Of a stretch of 64,000 nucleotides of DNA, positions 8,622 through 17,541 are shown piece by piece. The DNA is taken from contig NZ_AFPO01000001.1 of the NCBI RefSeq assembly GCF_000218785.1, positions 62,001 to 126,000 on the forward strand, written 5' to 3'. The DNA comes from Idiomarina sp. A28L (lineage in GTDB: Bacteria > Pseudomonadota > Gammaproteobacteria > Enterobacterales > Alteromonadaceae). Within the stretch, counting starts at the first letter, position 1. Each line of letters starts with the position of its first letter. The position numbers and the translations under genes are program-made. The notes beneath the pieces were generated by a model. The model was not told the origin of the DNA. It saw nothing but the letters and a program-made list of their open reading frames with translations, and did no database searches.

Positions 8622-8655
8622 TGGCTCGGGTTAATGTATCCGAGCCATTTTTTTT
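8622..8655 (+). terminator. Intrinsic terminator after tig
   Basis: Perfect 8-bp stem TGGCTCGG/CCGAGCCA with a 10-nt loop, followed by eight T. It ends one base before the clpP Shine-Dalgarno AGGAG (8656-8660), so it also sits in the clpP leader. Confidence 0.85.
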
Positions 8656-8671
8656 AGGAGTGAATTAGCTA

Positions 8672-9307
8672 ATGGGAAATACTTTACCGGATCCGATGGC
8701 CGCGTTAGTGCCGATGGTAATTGAGCAAACAGCAAAAGGTGAGCGTTCATTCGATATATACTCGCGTTTATTGAAAGAAGGGATTATCTTTTTAGTTGGC
8801 CCTGTTGAAGAGCAAATGGCGAACTTAATCGTTGCGCAAATGTTGTTTCTTGAATCAGAAAACCCGGAAAAAGATATTTATCTTTATATCAACTCTCCCG
8901 GCGGTTCGGTAACTGCGGGCATGGCGATTTACGATACGATGCAATTTATTCGTAATGATGTATCAACGATCTGTATTGGCCAAGCTGCTAGTATGGGTGC
9001 ATTCTTATTAGCTGGTGGCGCTAAAGGTAAGCGGTTTTGTTTACCGAATTCACGAGTAATGATTCATCAGCCGTTAGGTGGCTTTCAAGGCCAAGCTTCT
9101 GATATCGAAATTCATGCTCGTGAAATCATGTATATTAAAGATAAGTTGAATCGAATTTTAGCGGAACACACAGGCCAAGATATTGAGCGTGTGGCGAACG
9201 ATACCGATCGTGATAACTTTATGAGCTCGGAACAATCGGTAGCTTATGGTATTGTTGATGAAGTATTAAGCCATCGCGGTGCCGAAAAAGGCATAGCGAA
9301 AAAGTAA
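8672..9307 (+). CDS. clpP: ATP-dependent Clp protease proteolytic subunit
   Basis: 211-aa serine peptidase that assembles into the two-ring Clp chamber. The catalytic triad is visible: S107 in [10 protein letters not shown]132 in MIHQPLGG and D181 in TDRDNFMS, with the spacing of E. coli ClpP. A short N-terminal propeptide is likely. The start ATG has AGGAG 11 nt upstream. The partner unfoldase clpX lies 47 nt downstream on the same strand, and Lon follows. No sigma-32-like site was found directly upstream. Confidence 0.97.
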   Translation: MGNTLPDPMAALVPMVIEQTAKGERSFDIYSRLLKEGIIFLVGPVEEQMANLIVAQMLFLESENPEKDIYLYINSPGGSVTAGMAIYDTMQFIRNDVSTICIGQAASMGAFLLAGGAKGKRFCLPNSRVMIHQPLGGFQGQASDIEIHAREIMYIKDKLNRILAEHTGQDIERVANDTDRDNFMSSEQSVAYGIVDEVLSHRGAEKGIAKK

Positions 9308-9354
9308 GCGAATTAATTAAGTAAAAGTACATATTTTGTGTACTGGAGAAGTGA

Positions 9355-10632
9355 ATGACGGATACAACATCTGGCACCAGTAATAGCAGTAAAGCGCTTT
9401 ACTGCACCTTCTGCGGCAAGAGCCAGCACGAAGTAAAAAAACTTATTGCAGGGCCATCGGTCTTTATTTGTGATGAGTGTGTTGATCTGTGTAACGATAT
9501 CTTGAAAGAAGAAATCAAGAATATTTCGCCCCAAGCTGGTGAAGATCAGTTACCAACACCAAAAGAAATACGCCAACACTTAGACGATTACGTGATTGGC
9601 CAAGACCATGCAAAGCGTGTTCTTGCAGTAGCGGTTTACAACCACTACAAGCGCCTTCGCAATGCTGGTGTACACGATAATATTGAGCTCGGTAAAAGTA
9701 ACATCTTGCTTATTGGCCCAACGGGCAGTGGTAAAACACTACTTGCAGAAACATTGGCGCGTTTCTTAGATGTTCCATTCACCATGGCTGATGCTACAAC
9801 GCTTACGGAAGCAGGTTATGTGGGCGAAGATGTAGAAAATATTATCCAAAAGCTTTTACAGAAATGTGATTATGATGCGGCGAAGGCTGAACGCGGAATT
9901 GTTTATATCGATGAAATCGATAAAATTTCGCGGAAATCAGATAACCCGTCGATAACTCGAGATGTATCAGGTGAAGGCGTTCAGCAGGCTTTACTGAAGC
10001 TAATCGAAGGTACGATTGCTTCTGTTCCTCCGCAAGGTGGCCGTAAGCACCCGCAACAAGAATTTGTGCAAGTAGATACGTCTAAAATTCTATTTGTGTG
10101 CGGCGGAGCGTTCTCAGGATTAGAAAAAGTAGTACAGCAACGTTTGGCTACAGGTTCTGGTATTGGCTTCGGCGCGAAGCTGAAATCAAGTTCAGATAGC
10201 AACCAAGTTAACTTGTTAACACAAGTTGAGCCTGAAGATTTGGTTAAGTATGGCCTCATACCTGAATTTATCGGACGTTTACCGGTACTAGCAAGTTTAA
10301 CTGAGCTTGATGAAGATGCTTTAGTGCAAATTCTTGGTGAGCCGAAGAATGCAATTACCAAGCAATATGCTGCCTTGTTAGATATGGAAAATGTAGAGCT
10401 GGAATTCCGGGAAGATGCATTGCGAGCAATTGCTAAGAAAGCGATGCAAAGAAAAACGGGCGCTCGAGGGTTACGTTCTATTGTTGAAGATGTTTTACTT
10501 TCAACGATGTATGAGCTCCCCTCCATGACAAACGTGAGTAAAGTGGTTATTGATGAGACGGTGATTACCGGTGAATCTGATCCCATATTGATTTACTCGA
10601 AGCTAAAAGATGCGCAAGCATCGGGTGAATAA
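9355..10632 (+). CDS. clpX: ClpX, ATP-dependent Clp unfoldase subunit
   Basis: 425-aa AAA+ unfoldase that feeds substrates to ClpP. The N-terminal zinc-binding domain has cysteines C17, C20, C39 and C42; Walker A is GPTGSGKT (121-128), followed by Walker B IDEIDKI, the IGF loop GSGIGFGA used for docking on ClpP, and an arginine-rich sensor region. The length equals E. coli ClpX (424) within one residue. Shine-Dalgarno TGGAGAAG precedes the ATG. The clpP-clpX spacer contains a small inverted repeat (AGTACA, 7 nt, TGTACT). A strong terminator follows. Confidence 0.97.
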   Translation: MTDTTSGTSNSSKALYCTFCGKSQHEVKKLIAGPSVFICDECVDLCNDILKEEIKNISPQAGEDQLPTPKEIRQHLDDYVIGQDHAKRVLAVAVYNHYKRLRNAGVHDNIELGKSNILLIGPTGSGKTLLAETLARFLDVPFTMADATTLTEAGYVGEDVENIIQKLLQKCDYDAAKAERGIVYIDEIDKISRKSDNPSITRDVSGEGVQQALLKLIEGTIASVPPQGGRKHPQQEFVQVDTSKILFVCGGAFSGLEKVVQQRLATGSGIGFGAKLKSSSDSNQVNLLTQVEPEDLVKYGLIPEFIGRLPVLASLTELDEDALVQILGEPKNAITKQYAALLDMENVELEFREDALRAIAKKAMQRKTGARGLRSIVEDVLLSTMYELPSMTNVSKVVIDETVITGESDPILIYSKLKDAQASGE

Positions 10633-10637
10633 TCAAC

Positions 10638-10663
10638 AAAAGGGGCCATCCGGCCCCTTTTTT
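10638..10663 (+). terminator. Intrinsic terminator after clpX
   Basis: GGGGCC, loop ATCC, GGCCCC followed by six T; flanking A and T residues extend the stem. It separates clpX from lon. Confidence 0.9.
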
Positions 10664-10675
10664 ATTGCACAGCCA

Positions 10676-10702
10676 TTGAACTTTATCGGATAAGCCGCAT
10701 AT
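10676..10702 (+). promoter_or_regulatory. Candidate sigma-32 (heat-shock) promoter of lon
   Basis: TTGAA (10676-10680), 14 nt, then CCGCATAT (10695-10702), against the E. coli sigma-32 consensus CTTGAA / CCCCATNT: one mismatch in the -10 octamer. It lies about 45 nt upstream of the lon start and just after the clpX terminator. Confidence 0.65.
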
Positions 10703-10747
10703 TAAGGGTATATCAGATTTTTTGGACACTAAAATATGGGAACAGTG

Positions 10748-13105
10748 ATGACAGAAGAAAGCGGAAAACGTCAGGGCATTCCGGTATTACCTTTACGTGA
10801 TGTAGTGGTATATCCACACATGGTAATTCCATTGTTTGTTGGCCGGGAGAAATCGATTCGGTGTCTTGATGCTGCAATGGATAATGATAAGCAGGTGTTC
10901 CTAGTTGCACAAAAAGACGCAGGTGTTGAAGAGCCTAGCGCTGATGACATATACGAAGTAGGTGCAATTGCTACTATTTTACAAATGCTTAAACTTCCAG
11001 ATGGTACGGTTAAGGTATTAGTAGAGGGTGTTCAACGTGCGAAGGTAACGGCGTGGCAGCCTGAGGGCGATTTCTTCCGTGCAGATATCGAACCGTTGAT
11101 TACCGAGCCTATGGAAGAAAAAGAAGAGGAAGTGCTGGTTCGTTCAGCGCTGAACCAATTTGAAGGCTACGTAAAGCTAAACAAGAAAACTCCGCCCGAA
11201 GTGCTTACTTCTTTAAACGGTATTGATGATGCCGATCGTTTGGCCGATACCATGGCTGCTCACATGCCACTAAAACTTGCTGATAAACAGCGAGTTCTGG
11301 AAATCATTCAAATTCAAGAGCGCTTAGAACACCTAATGGCGTTGATGGAAGGTGAGATTGATATTCTTCAGGTAGAAAGAAAAATCCGCAACCGGGTTAA
11401 GCAGCAAATGGAGAAAAGCCAACGCGAATACTATTTGAATGAGCAAATGAAAGCGATTCAGAAAGAGCTTGGTGAAGGCGAAGATGGCGTTGATGAATTC
11501 GAAGTGCTAGCGAAGAAAATTGACGAAGCACAAATGCCCAAGGAAGCGTTCGATAAAACCAAATCTGAACTTCAGAAGTTACGCATGATGTCGCCTATGT
11601 CGGCAGAAGCAACTGTAGTGCGCAGCTATATCGAATGGATGACGGGAGTTCCTTGGTACAAAAAATCGCGAGTGAAGAAAGATTTAACACAAGCAGAGAA
11701 GATTTTGAACGAAGATCATTTTGGCTTGGAAAAAGTGAAAGAACGTATTTTAGATTACCTTGCGGTACAGCAACGCAGTAAGAAAGTGCGTGGGCCTATT
11801 CTTTGTTTAGTGGGCCCTCCTGGGGTTGGTAAAACATCCTTAGGGCAATCAATTGCCAAAGCAACAGGGCGAAAATACGTGCGTATGGCGCTTGGTGGCG
11901 TTCGCGATGAGGCGGAAATTCGCGGCCATCGCCGTACCTATATTGGTTCAATGCCGGGCAAATTAATGCAGAAAATGGCCAAAGTGGGCGTTCGTAATCC
12001 GTTATTTTTACTGGATGAAATCGATAAAATGGCCTCTGATATGCGCGGTGATCCTTCCTCGGCTTTACTTGAGGTACTCGATCCGGAACAAAATAGCGCC
12101 TTTAATGATCATTACTTAGAAGTTGATTATGATCTTTCCGATATCATGTTTGTTGCTACCTCCAATAGTATGAATATCCCAGCGCCGTTGCTAGATCGAA
12201 TGGAAGTTATTCGCCTTTCGGGTTACACCGAAGACGAGAAGTTAAATATTGCTAAGCGTCATTTGTTAGATAAACAGCTTGAACGAAATGGTTTGCGTAA
12301 AGGTGAGGTAGATATTACTGACGAGGCGATTCTCGGCATTATCCGCTATTACACTCGTGAAGCGGGCGTTCGGAATTTAGAGCGAGAAATCTCTACGTTA
12401 TGCCGCAAATCTGTACGCCGGATTTTGTTGGATAAGAAGTTGAAAAAGGTAACCATTAAACAAGATAATCTTGAAGATTTCTTGGGTGTGCAACGTTTTG
12501 ATTTTGGTAAAGCTGAAGACGAAAACCAAATTGGCCAAGTTACTGGCTTAGCCTGGACGCAAGTAGGTGGTGATTTGCTTACCATAGAAGCTACGAACGT
12601 AACGGGTAAAGGTAAGGTAGTTTGCACCGGTTCATTAGGTGATGTTATGAAGGAATCGATTAGTACCGCCATGACAGTAGTTCGAAGCCGAGCTGAACGT
12701 TTAGGAATCGCTAGTGATTTTCATGAAAAGCGCGATATTCATGTTCATGTTCCTGAGGGCGCAACACCAAAAGATGGCCCGAGTGCAGGTATCGCTATGG
12801 TTACCTCGTTAGTATCTTCACTTACTAACAATCCAGTTAGAGCCGATGTTGCCATGACAGGTGAAATAACATTGCGCGGTGAGGTATTAGCTATTGGTGG
12901 TTTGAAGGAAAAATTACTCGCAGCGCACCGTGGCGGTATCAAGCGAGTGTTGATTCCAAAGGATAATGAGCGAGATTTAAAAGAAATTGCAGACAATGTG
13001 AAGGCGGATCTTCAAATATTTCCGGTTCAGTGGATAGATGACGTACTTCGCTTAGCTTTGGCTGAAGATCCTTATAAGCCTAAGAAAAATAAAGAAAAAG
13101 AGTAA
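10748..13105 (+). CDS. lon: Lon, ATP-dependent serine protease
   Basis: 785-aa AAA+ protease that degrades misfolded and regulatory proteins. The N-terminal substrate-binding domain starts IPVLPLRDVVVYPHM; Walker A is GPPGVGKT; Walker B is FLLDEIDKM; the C-terminal Ser/Lys protease dyad lies in PKDGPSAGIAM and GGLKEKLLAAHRGG. An in-frame ATG at 10736 would add four residues, but starting at 10748 puts IPV at residues 11-13 exactly as in E. coli Lon and gives GGGA 7 nt upstream. Likely heat-shock controlled through the site at 10676. An imperfect hairpin follows. Confidence 0.97.
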   Translation: MTEESGKRQGIPVLPLRDVVVYPHMVIPLFVGREKSIRCLDAAMDNDKQVFLVAQKDAGVEEPSADDIYEVGAIATILQMLKLPDGTVKVLVEGVQRAKVTAWQPEGDFFRADIEPLITEPMEEKEEEVLVRSALNQFEGYVKLNKKTPPEVLTSLNGIDDADRLADTMAAHMPLKLADKQRVLEIIQIQERLEHLMALMEGEIDILQVERKIRNRVKQQMEKSQREYYLNEQMKAIQKELGEGEDGVDEFEVLAKKIDEAQMPKEAFDKTKSELQKLRMMSPMSAEATVVRSYIEWMTGVPWYKKSRVKKDLTQAEKILNEDHFGLEKVKERILDYLAVQQRSKKVRGPILCLVGPPGVGKTSLGQSIAKATGRKYVRMALGGVRDEAEIRGHRRTYIGSMPGKLMQKMAKVGVRNPLFLLDEIDKMASDMRGDPSSALLEVLDPEQNSAFNDHYLEVDYDLSDIMFVATSNSMNIPAPLLDRMEVIRLSGYTEDEKLNIAKRHLLDKQLERNGLRKGEVDITDEAILGIIRYYTREAGVRNLEREISTLCRKSVRRILLDKKLKKVTIKQDNLEDFLGVQRFDFGKAEDENQIGQVTGLAWTQVGGDLLTIEATNVTGKGKVVCTGSLGDVMKESISTAMTVVRSRAERLGIASDFHEKRDIHVHVPEGATPKDGPSAGIAMVTSLVSSLTNNPVRADVAMTGEITLRGEVLAIGGLKEKLLAAHRGGIKRVLIPKDNERDLKEIADNVKADLQIFPVQWIDDVLRLALAEDPYKPKKNKEKE

Positions 13106-13119
13106 TTTTTTGGGTGTTT

Positions 13120-13144
13120 AAAGGGGCTTCTACTAGCCTCTTTA
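13120..13144 (+). terminator. Weak terminator-like hairpin after lon
   Basis: AAAGGGGCT and AGCCTCTTT form a 9-bp stem with one G-T pair, but only a short T-tract follows. It may be an inefficient terminator or an mRNA-end stabiliser. Confidence 0.45.
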
Positions 13145-13264
13145 CGTAAAAATTGTTAATTTAAAGCGAAAAAATGCTTTTCATCCAAAATCACTGTGAT
13201 AGCCTAGAGTCTAGTGCCCGCCCTTGTCATTAAAGGCATTCGGAGTGGTTGGGTAACTCAAAAT

Positions 13265-13308
13265 AGCATTTTGAAATGCTTGAACTAATGGTATAAGCTT
13301 GTTATAAA
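13265..13308 (+). promoter_or_regulatory. hupB promoter overlapped by a perfect palindrome
   Basis: TTGAAC (13280-13285) and TATAAA (13303-13308) are 17 nt apart. Immediately upstream, AGCATTT-TG-AAATGCT (13265-13280) is a perfect 16-bp palindrome touching the -35 box, placed like an operator or activator site. The binding protein is unknown. Confidence 0.5.
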
Positions 13309-13371
13309 CTTGTCTGTACTATTTTAATGGAACTAAAAAACTCCATAATAACAATCTAAGGGGATGACACT

Positions 13372-13644
13372 GTGAATAAGTCTCAACTAATTGACAAAAT
13401 CGCAGCAGACGCAGAACTTTCTAAAGCAGCTGCTGGACGCGCACTTGATTCTTTTATCAGTACTGTTACTGAAGCTCTTAAAAGTGATGACCAAGTAGCA
13501 TTAGTAGGTTTCGGCACTTTCACTGTTCGTGAGCGTTCTGCTCGCACAGGCCGCAACCCACAAACTGGCCAAACAATCCAAATCTCTGCTGCTAAAGTAC
13601 CAGCTTTCAAAGCCGGTAAAGCACTAAAAGATGCGGTAAACTAA
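13372..13644 (+). CDS. hupB: HU-beta, histone-like DNA-binding protein
   Basis: 90-aa nucleoid protein that binds and bends DNA without sequence preference, as HU homo- or heterodimers. [11 protein letters not shown] and the arm segment [12 protein letters not shown] (about residues 60-71) with the following proline are canonical. Start is GTG at 13372 with AAGGGG about 8 nt upstream. Its place after lon matches E. coli, where hupB also follows lon and precedes ppiD. It has its own promoter and a strong terminator. Confidence 0.96.
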   Translation: MNKSQLIDKIAADAELSKAAAGRALDSFISTVTEALKSDDQVALVGFGTFTVRERSARTGRNPQTGQTIQISAAKVPAFKAGKALKDAVN

Positions 13645-13707
13645 GAAGTAAGCATTTTAAAACCGCCGCGAAAATTGTGTTATACTTCGCGACGAGATGA
13701 CTGCAAG

Positions 13708-13733
13708 AAGCGCATCTTCCGATGCGCTTTTTT
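13708..13733 (+). terminator. Intrinsic terminator after hupB
   Basis: AAGCGCATC, loop TTCC, GATGCGCTT, then a T-tract. It lies between hupB and ppiD. Confidence 0.88.
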
Positions 13734-13773
13734 CATGTTAATGGTTCAATAATTGCTGGTGGAAAGAGTAACG

Positions 13774-15636
13774 ATGCTCGATAGGATACGTGAGGGCACA
13801 CAGGGCCCGGTGGTAAAAACCATCCTGTTTATAATTATACTTGCTTTTGCGTTTACTGGGGTGAGTGCATACCTTGGTGGCAGCGTTGATGATTACGTGG
13901 CTAAAGTAAACGACAAAGAGATTTCTCGCGCTGATTTCGACCGTGCTTACCAGAGCCAACGGGCAACAATGGAACAGCAGTTTGGTGAAATGTTTTCACT
14001 ACTAGCAGCCGATGAAAACTACATGCGTGAAATGCGTGTGGGGGTGCTTGAACAAATGATTGAAGAAGAGCTTGCGGTTCAGCTTGCTAGCGAAATGGGC
14101 TTGGCGCAATCAGCGAATGCATTACGCAATGCAATTCGGCAAATGCCTGAGTTTCAGCTTAATGGGCAGTTCAGTAATGATATGTATCTTCGTCAACTAA
14201 GCAACGCTGGCTTTTCGCCAACAATGTTTCGTGATTACTTGCAGCAGCAAATGAGCCGCGTTGCTCTGATGCAGGGTGCATTTGGCAGCGAATTTGTTTT
14301 AGATAACGAAAGCGAACGTTTGCAAGTATTGCAAAATGAGCGCCGTAGTGGCCGCTATGCTCTAATCTCAGTAGACGATTACATTTCAGGTGTAGAATTA
14401 ACAGACGCTGAAATTGAAGAGTTTTATTTCGAGAATCAAGATGCATTCCGTCAAGAAGAACGTATTCAACTAGCTTACGTAGAGCTGAGTTTCTCTGATG
14501 TTTTGGCCACCATTGAAGTTGATGATGCTGAAGTTCGTGCTTACTACGATAGCAATCCAGGTGCGTTTAGTAGCCAAGAATCACGTTCAATTGCTCATAT
14601 CCTTGTTGAGTTTGGTGAGAGCGAAGACGCTGCATTGGAGCGCATTCGTGAAATCCAATCACGCTTGGAAGCCGGTGAAGATTTTGCAGAGCTGGCGGCT
14701 AACGAATCTGATGATATTTTTTCTGGCCAAGATGGTGGTGAACTAGGGTTGTTAGAACGTGACACTCTTGATCCAGATTTGGAAGATGCAGGTTTCGCAT
14801 TATCCGCTGAAGGTGAAGTATCTGATGTTGTGCGTTCGGAGTTTGGTTATCACTTAGTGAAATTAACTGACCTCAGTGCGGCGGCTACCACAAGCTTTGC
14901 TGAAGTTGCGGATGATATTCGCGCCAATATTGCTCAAGCTGAAGCTGAGCGAGTTTACTTTGAACAGCAACAAGAACTGGCACGCATTTCATTTGAGGTT
15001 GATCACACGTTAGCTGAAGCTGCTGAAGCGCTCGGTTTAACTGTGCAAACATCTCCTTGGATTAGCCGGGCTGAAGCAGTGGCTGGTTTTGATGATACAA
15101 GCTTATTGCAGCAAGCCTTCTCTGCTGATGTCAGCGAACTCGGTTTGAATTCAGAGCTGATTGAATTAGATGATAGAAGCTTAGTTGTTCGTGCTTCTGA
15201 ATATGTTGCGCCGAGGGTGCAGGATTTAGCCGATGTGCGCGCTGATATTGAATCGTATCTAGCTGCGGAAAAGGCAGAAGGGTTAGCTGCTGAACGTGCC
15301 CAAGAAGTGTTAGCTATGGTTGAAGCGGGCGAAAGTGTTGATGGTATCGAGTTTATCGATATTCAATCCGCAACACGTTTTGGCAGCAATTTGCCCGGTG
15401 CGGTGCGCCAACAGCTGTTTAGAATGCCAGTTTCTGGCGCATCTGAGTTTGCACAAGTAACACTTGGCAACGGCGATGCTGCGATTATTGAGCTGATAGA
15501 TATGCAACCGGGAGTAGTTGACGATGAGGACGCGGAGCGTTCGAAACGACAGCTAGAGAGCCAGTATGCTGAATTAGCTTACCGTGCAGTGATGGACGCA
15601 CTGAAAGCTAATGCAACGATTCAGCGCCGCTTATAA
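13774..15636 (+). CDS. ppiD: PpiD, membrane-anchored periplasmic folding factor
   Basis: 620-aa inner-membrane protein associated with Sec translocon output. One N-terminal transmembrane segment (about residues 15-37, rich in Ile/Leu/Ala), then a SurA-like helical domain and a parvulin domain around 245-365 (SIAHILVEFG, GGELGLLERDTL, FGYHLVKL). In E. coli PpiD the parvulin domain is inactive and the chaperone function dominates; the same may hold here. A longer frame from TTG 13753 exists, but ATG 13774 has GGAAAGAG at proper distance and gives MLDRIREGTQG, close to the family N-terminus. Confidence 0.93.
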   Translation: MLDRIREGTQGPVVKTILFIIILAFAFTGVSAYLGGSVDDYVAKVNDKEISRADFDRAYQSQRATMEQQFGEMFSLLAADENYMREMRVGVLEQMIEEELAVQLASEMGLAQSANALRNAIRQMPEFQLNGQFSNDMYLRQLSNAGFSPTMFRDYLQQQMSRVALMQGAFGSEFVLDNESERLQVLQNERRSGRYALISVDDYISGVELTDAEIEEFYFENQDAFRQEERIQLAYVELSFSDVLATIEVDDAEVRAYYDSNPGAFSSQESRSIAHILVEFGESEDAALERIREIQSRLEAGEDFAELAANESDDIFSGQDGGELGLLERDTLDPDLEDAGFALSAEGEVSDVVRSEFGYHLVKLTDLSAAATTSFAEVADDIRANIAQAEAERVYFEQQQELARISFEVDHTLAEAAEALGLTVQTSPWISRAEAVAGFDDTSLLQQAFSADVSELGLNSELIELDDRSLVVRASEYVAPRVQDLADVRADIESYLAAEKAEGLAAERAQEVLAMVEAGESVDGIEFIDIQSATRFGSNLPGAVRQQLFRMPVSGASEFAQVTLGNGDAAIIELIDMQPGVVDDEDAERSKRQLESQYAELAYRAVMDALKANATIQRRL

Positions 15637-15678
15637 TTCTTGTTTGGGGAGTATTCACTTCCACAGTAAGTAGCTAAA

Positions 15679-15720
15679 AAAATAAGGGCCCGATACAGAA
15701 ATATGTATCGGGCCCTTTTT
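15679..15720. terminator. Bidirectional terminator between ppiD and the Bat operon
   Basis: 14-bp perfect stem AAGGGCCCGATACA/TGTATCGGGCCCTT with a 6-nt loop, a T-tract on the plus side and an A-run upstream that gives a T-tract on the minus side. It serves the convergent ends of ppiD and batD. Confidence 0.93.
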
Positions 15721-15745
15721 ATATATTAAACAGTTATCTGCAGGA

Positions 15746-17461
15746 TTAGTTTGTTGGATACAGGCTTGGTAGCGAATGCTTAGCTTCCGGCTCCACTTGA
15801 TGTAGGCGCTGTACTTCCGCCCAGAGTGCTTTACCAGATTGCCACTCTTGATTGTTATTACCATATAGCGCCGCTTCTAAGCGCTGAATTTCTTCTTGCA
15901 ACTTGCGGCTCTCTAATCCTTTAGCTAGGGCAAATAGCCCGTGAGCTGTTTGCCCTGTTCTTGCTTTGTACCATGCGAGTAGGGCGGTGCGAGTGGCCGC
16001 TGGATTATTTGCCCGGCAAGCTTGCTTAAGCTCATGCAGAGGCTTGCGAACCTTTTGAGGTACGCCTTGCGGGTTGGGCTTCTTTACCCCTTTTTGCTGA
16101 AGCCAAATTAATAAAATAATGGTTAGAATCCAAAGCACGCAGAATATAACAGCCGCAAATTGCCAATACGAAAGCAGTTTCTGTTGATTCTCTATGAGCA
16201 TTTCGCTCTCGGCTAGCTCAGGCAGCTCTGTACTTTCATTTATAGAGCTAAGCTCGCCTGTATCATTAGCTGGCGAGTTTTGCGCCGTTCCGGGTATAGC
16301 AAGACCACCAGGTGGCGATAACACGGTGACGGTGCGTTCTGGGAGCTTTGCGTACTCTATTTGATTGGTACGCGTATTCCACCAAGGGACCTGTACAGCA
16401 GGGAGGGTAAATTCGCCGGCACTTGCAGGTACTAACGCCGTGGTATAAACGGCTCGGGCAATTGATTTGCCGCGAATAACACTCGCTTCAGTTTGCCCTC
16501 GATCTGGGTAAACTCTTATCTCCTCGGGATATTCTAAATTCAGATCAGGTAATTGCTCTGGCCGCACACCAACTGCAGTAACAATTAGGCGCCGAGTAAT
16601 CGGCTCGCCAATAGTAAAGCTACTGCTATCAGGTTCCCATTGTTCCTCAATACTCACACGTTCACTCGGTAGCCATGTTCCTGGGAAGCTGGCTGGGCGA
16701 GGCTTAACAGTGATTTCGATATCTGCAGAACGAGCGCTTACCGGCTCAATTCGTCCCAAAGCACTAAATCCAGATGATGGCATTCGCCTTACTTGGCCAT
16801 CGAAGCGAACGCCAGGAATAGTAGTGCTTCCGCTGCGTCTAGGCGTAATGCCGTAGTTACGCGTAAGCACTTGAAAGCGTCGGCCATCGATTATTTCCTG
16901 CGATTGCCGGTCTTGCCCGAGTTGTTCAACAGTAACGTTTTCAATAGTAGGTAGGCCTAAACTACCATTTTCTAATTGGTCAGCTACATAGAGTTTAACT
17001 GTGTAGGTAAGTTGTTGTTGTACGTACGCCGAATCGTTATCTAAGCTTGCTTCAATAAAGTAGTTTCGCTCTTCCGGTGCTTGTTCACTGGCGGCTAGCA
17101 CCTGCACTGAAATGGGTGCTGTTTGTGCAGTGCCAATCGTAATTGCCGGAATTTCGTATTCGCCTGATCGAGGCGCAACTAACGAAACCCGCCATTCGGT
17201 TGAACGAGAAACCTGATTATTAATCATCGTTGAGCTGCTGTTTACCGATGTTCCTCGTATCTCAAAATCTTCGATCCAGCGTTCAGCAGAAAATGCATTG
17301 CGCGGAAGGCTTTCATCGCTAGTAACGGTTAGAACAAAGGCTTCATATTCAACAACCGGATTTCGATCAATGCTGGCAGTAGCCTGCTGTGCATAGCTTG
17401 GTGCGCTAAAAATGAGTAAGCAAAAAAGAAATACAGCCAAACAGCCGGTAAATTTATTCAT
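15746..17461 (-). CDS. batD: BatD-like membrane protein
   Basis: 571-aa exported protein. Signal peptide residues 1-26 end in PSYA|QQ; the periplasmic part has repeated beta-rich segments (ASIDRNPVVEYEAF, VKLYVADQL, GSTTIPGVRF), and a transmembrane helix near residues 440-465 is followed by a basic cytoplasmic tail. Start choice is open: ATG 17461 gives a normal signal peptide with GAGG 8 nt upstream, whereas GTG 17542 overlaps the batB stop (TAGTG), has a perfect GGAGG 6 nt upstream and adds 27 residues. Last gene of the MoxR/Bat operon. In Bacteroides and Francisella, Bat proteins affect stress tolerance; the biochemical role is not established. Confidence 0.8.
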   Translation of the reverse strand: MNKFTGCLAVFLFCLLIFSAPSYAQQATASIDRNPVVEYEAFVLTVTSDESLPRNAFSAERWIEDFEIRGTSVNSSSTMINNQVSRSTEWRVSLVAPRSGEYEIPAITIGTAQTAPISVQVLAASEQAPEERNYFIEASLDNDSAYVQQQLTYTVKLYVADQLENGSLGLPTIENVTVEQLGQDRQSQEIIDGRRFQVLTRNYGITPRRSGSTTIPGVRFDGQVRRMPSSGFSALGRIEPVSARSADIEITVKPRPASFPGTWLPSERVSIEEQWEPDSSSFTIGEPITRRLIVTAVGVRPEQLPDLNLEYPEEIRVYPDRGQTEASVIRGKSIARAVYTTALVPASAGEFTLPAVQVPWWNTRTNQIEYAKLPERTVTVLSPPGGLAIPGTAQNSPANDTGELSSINESTELPELAESEMLIENQQKLLSYWQFAAVIFCVLWILTIILLIWLQQKGVKKPNPQGVPQKVRKPLHELKQACRANNPAATRTALLAWYKARTGQTAHGLFALAKGLESRKLQEEIQRLEAALYGNNNQEWQSGKALWAEVQRLHQVEPEAKHSLPSLYPTN

Positions 17462-17541
17462 GTTCGAAACCTCAAATGCGAAATTGCGCAATGTATTGAT
17501 ACAGCGAAGAGATAAGCTTGTTGGGCGATAAAATTCGTTCA

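Noticed and set aside
13681-13733. Possible small RNA between hupB and ppiD (TATACT box plus terminator)
   Set aside because: No acceptable -35 element; the hairpin is explained as the hupB terminator.
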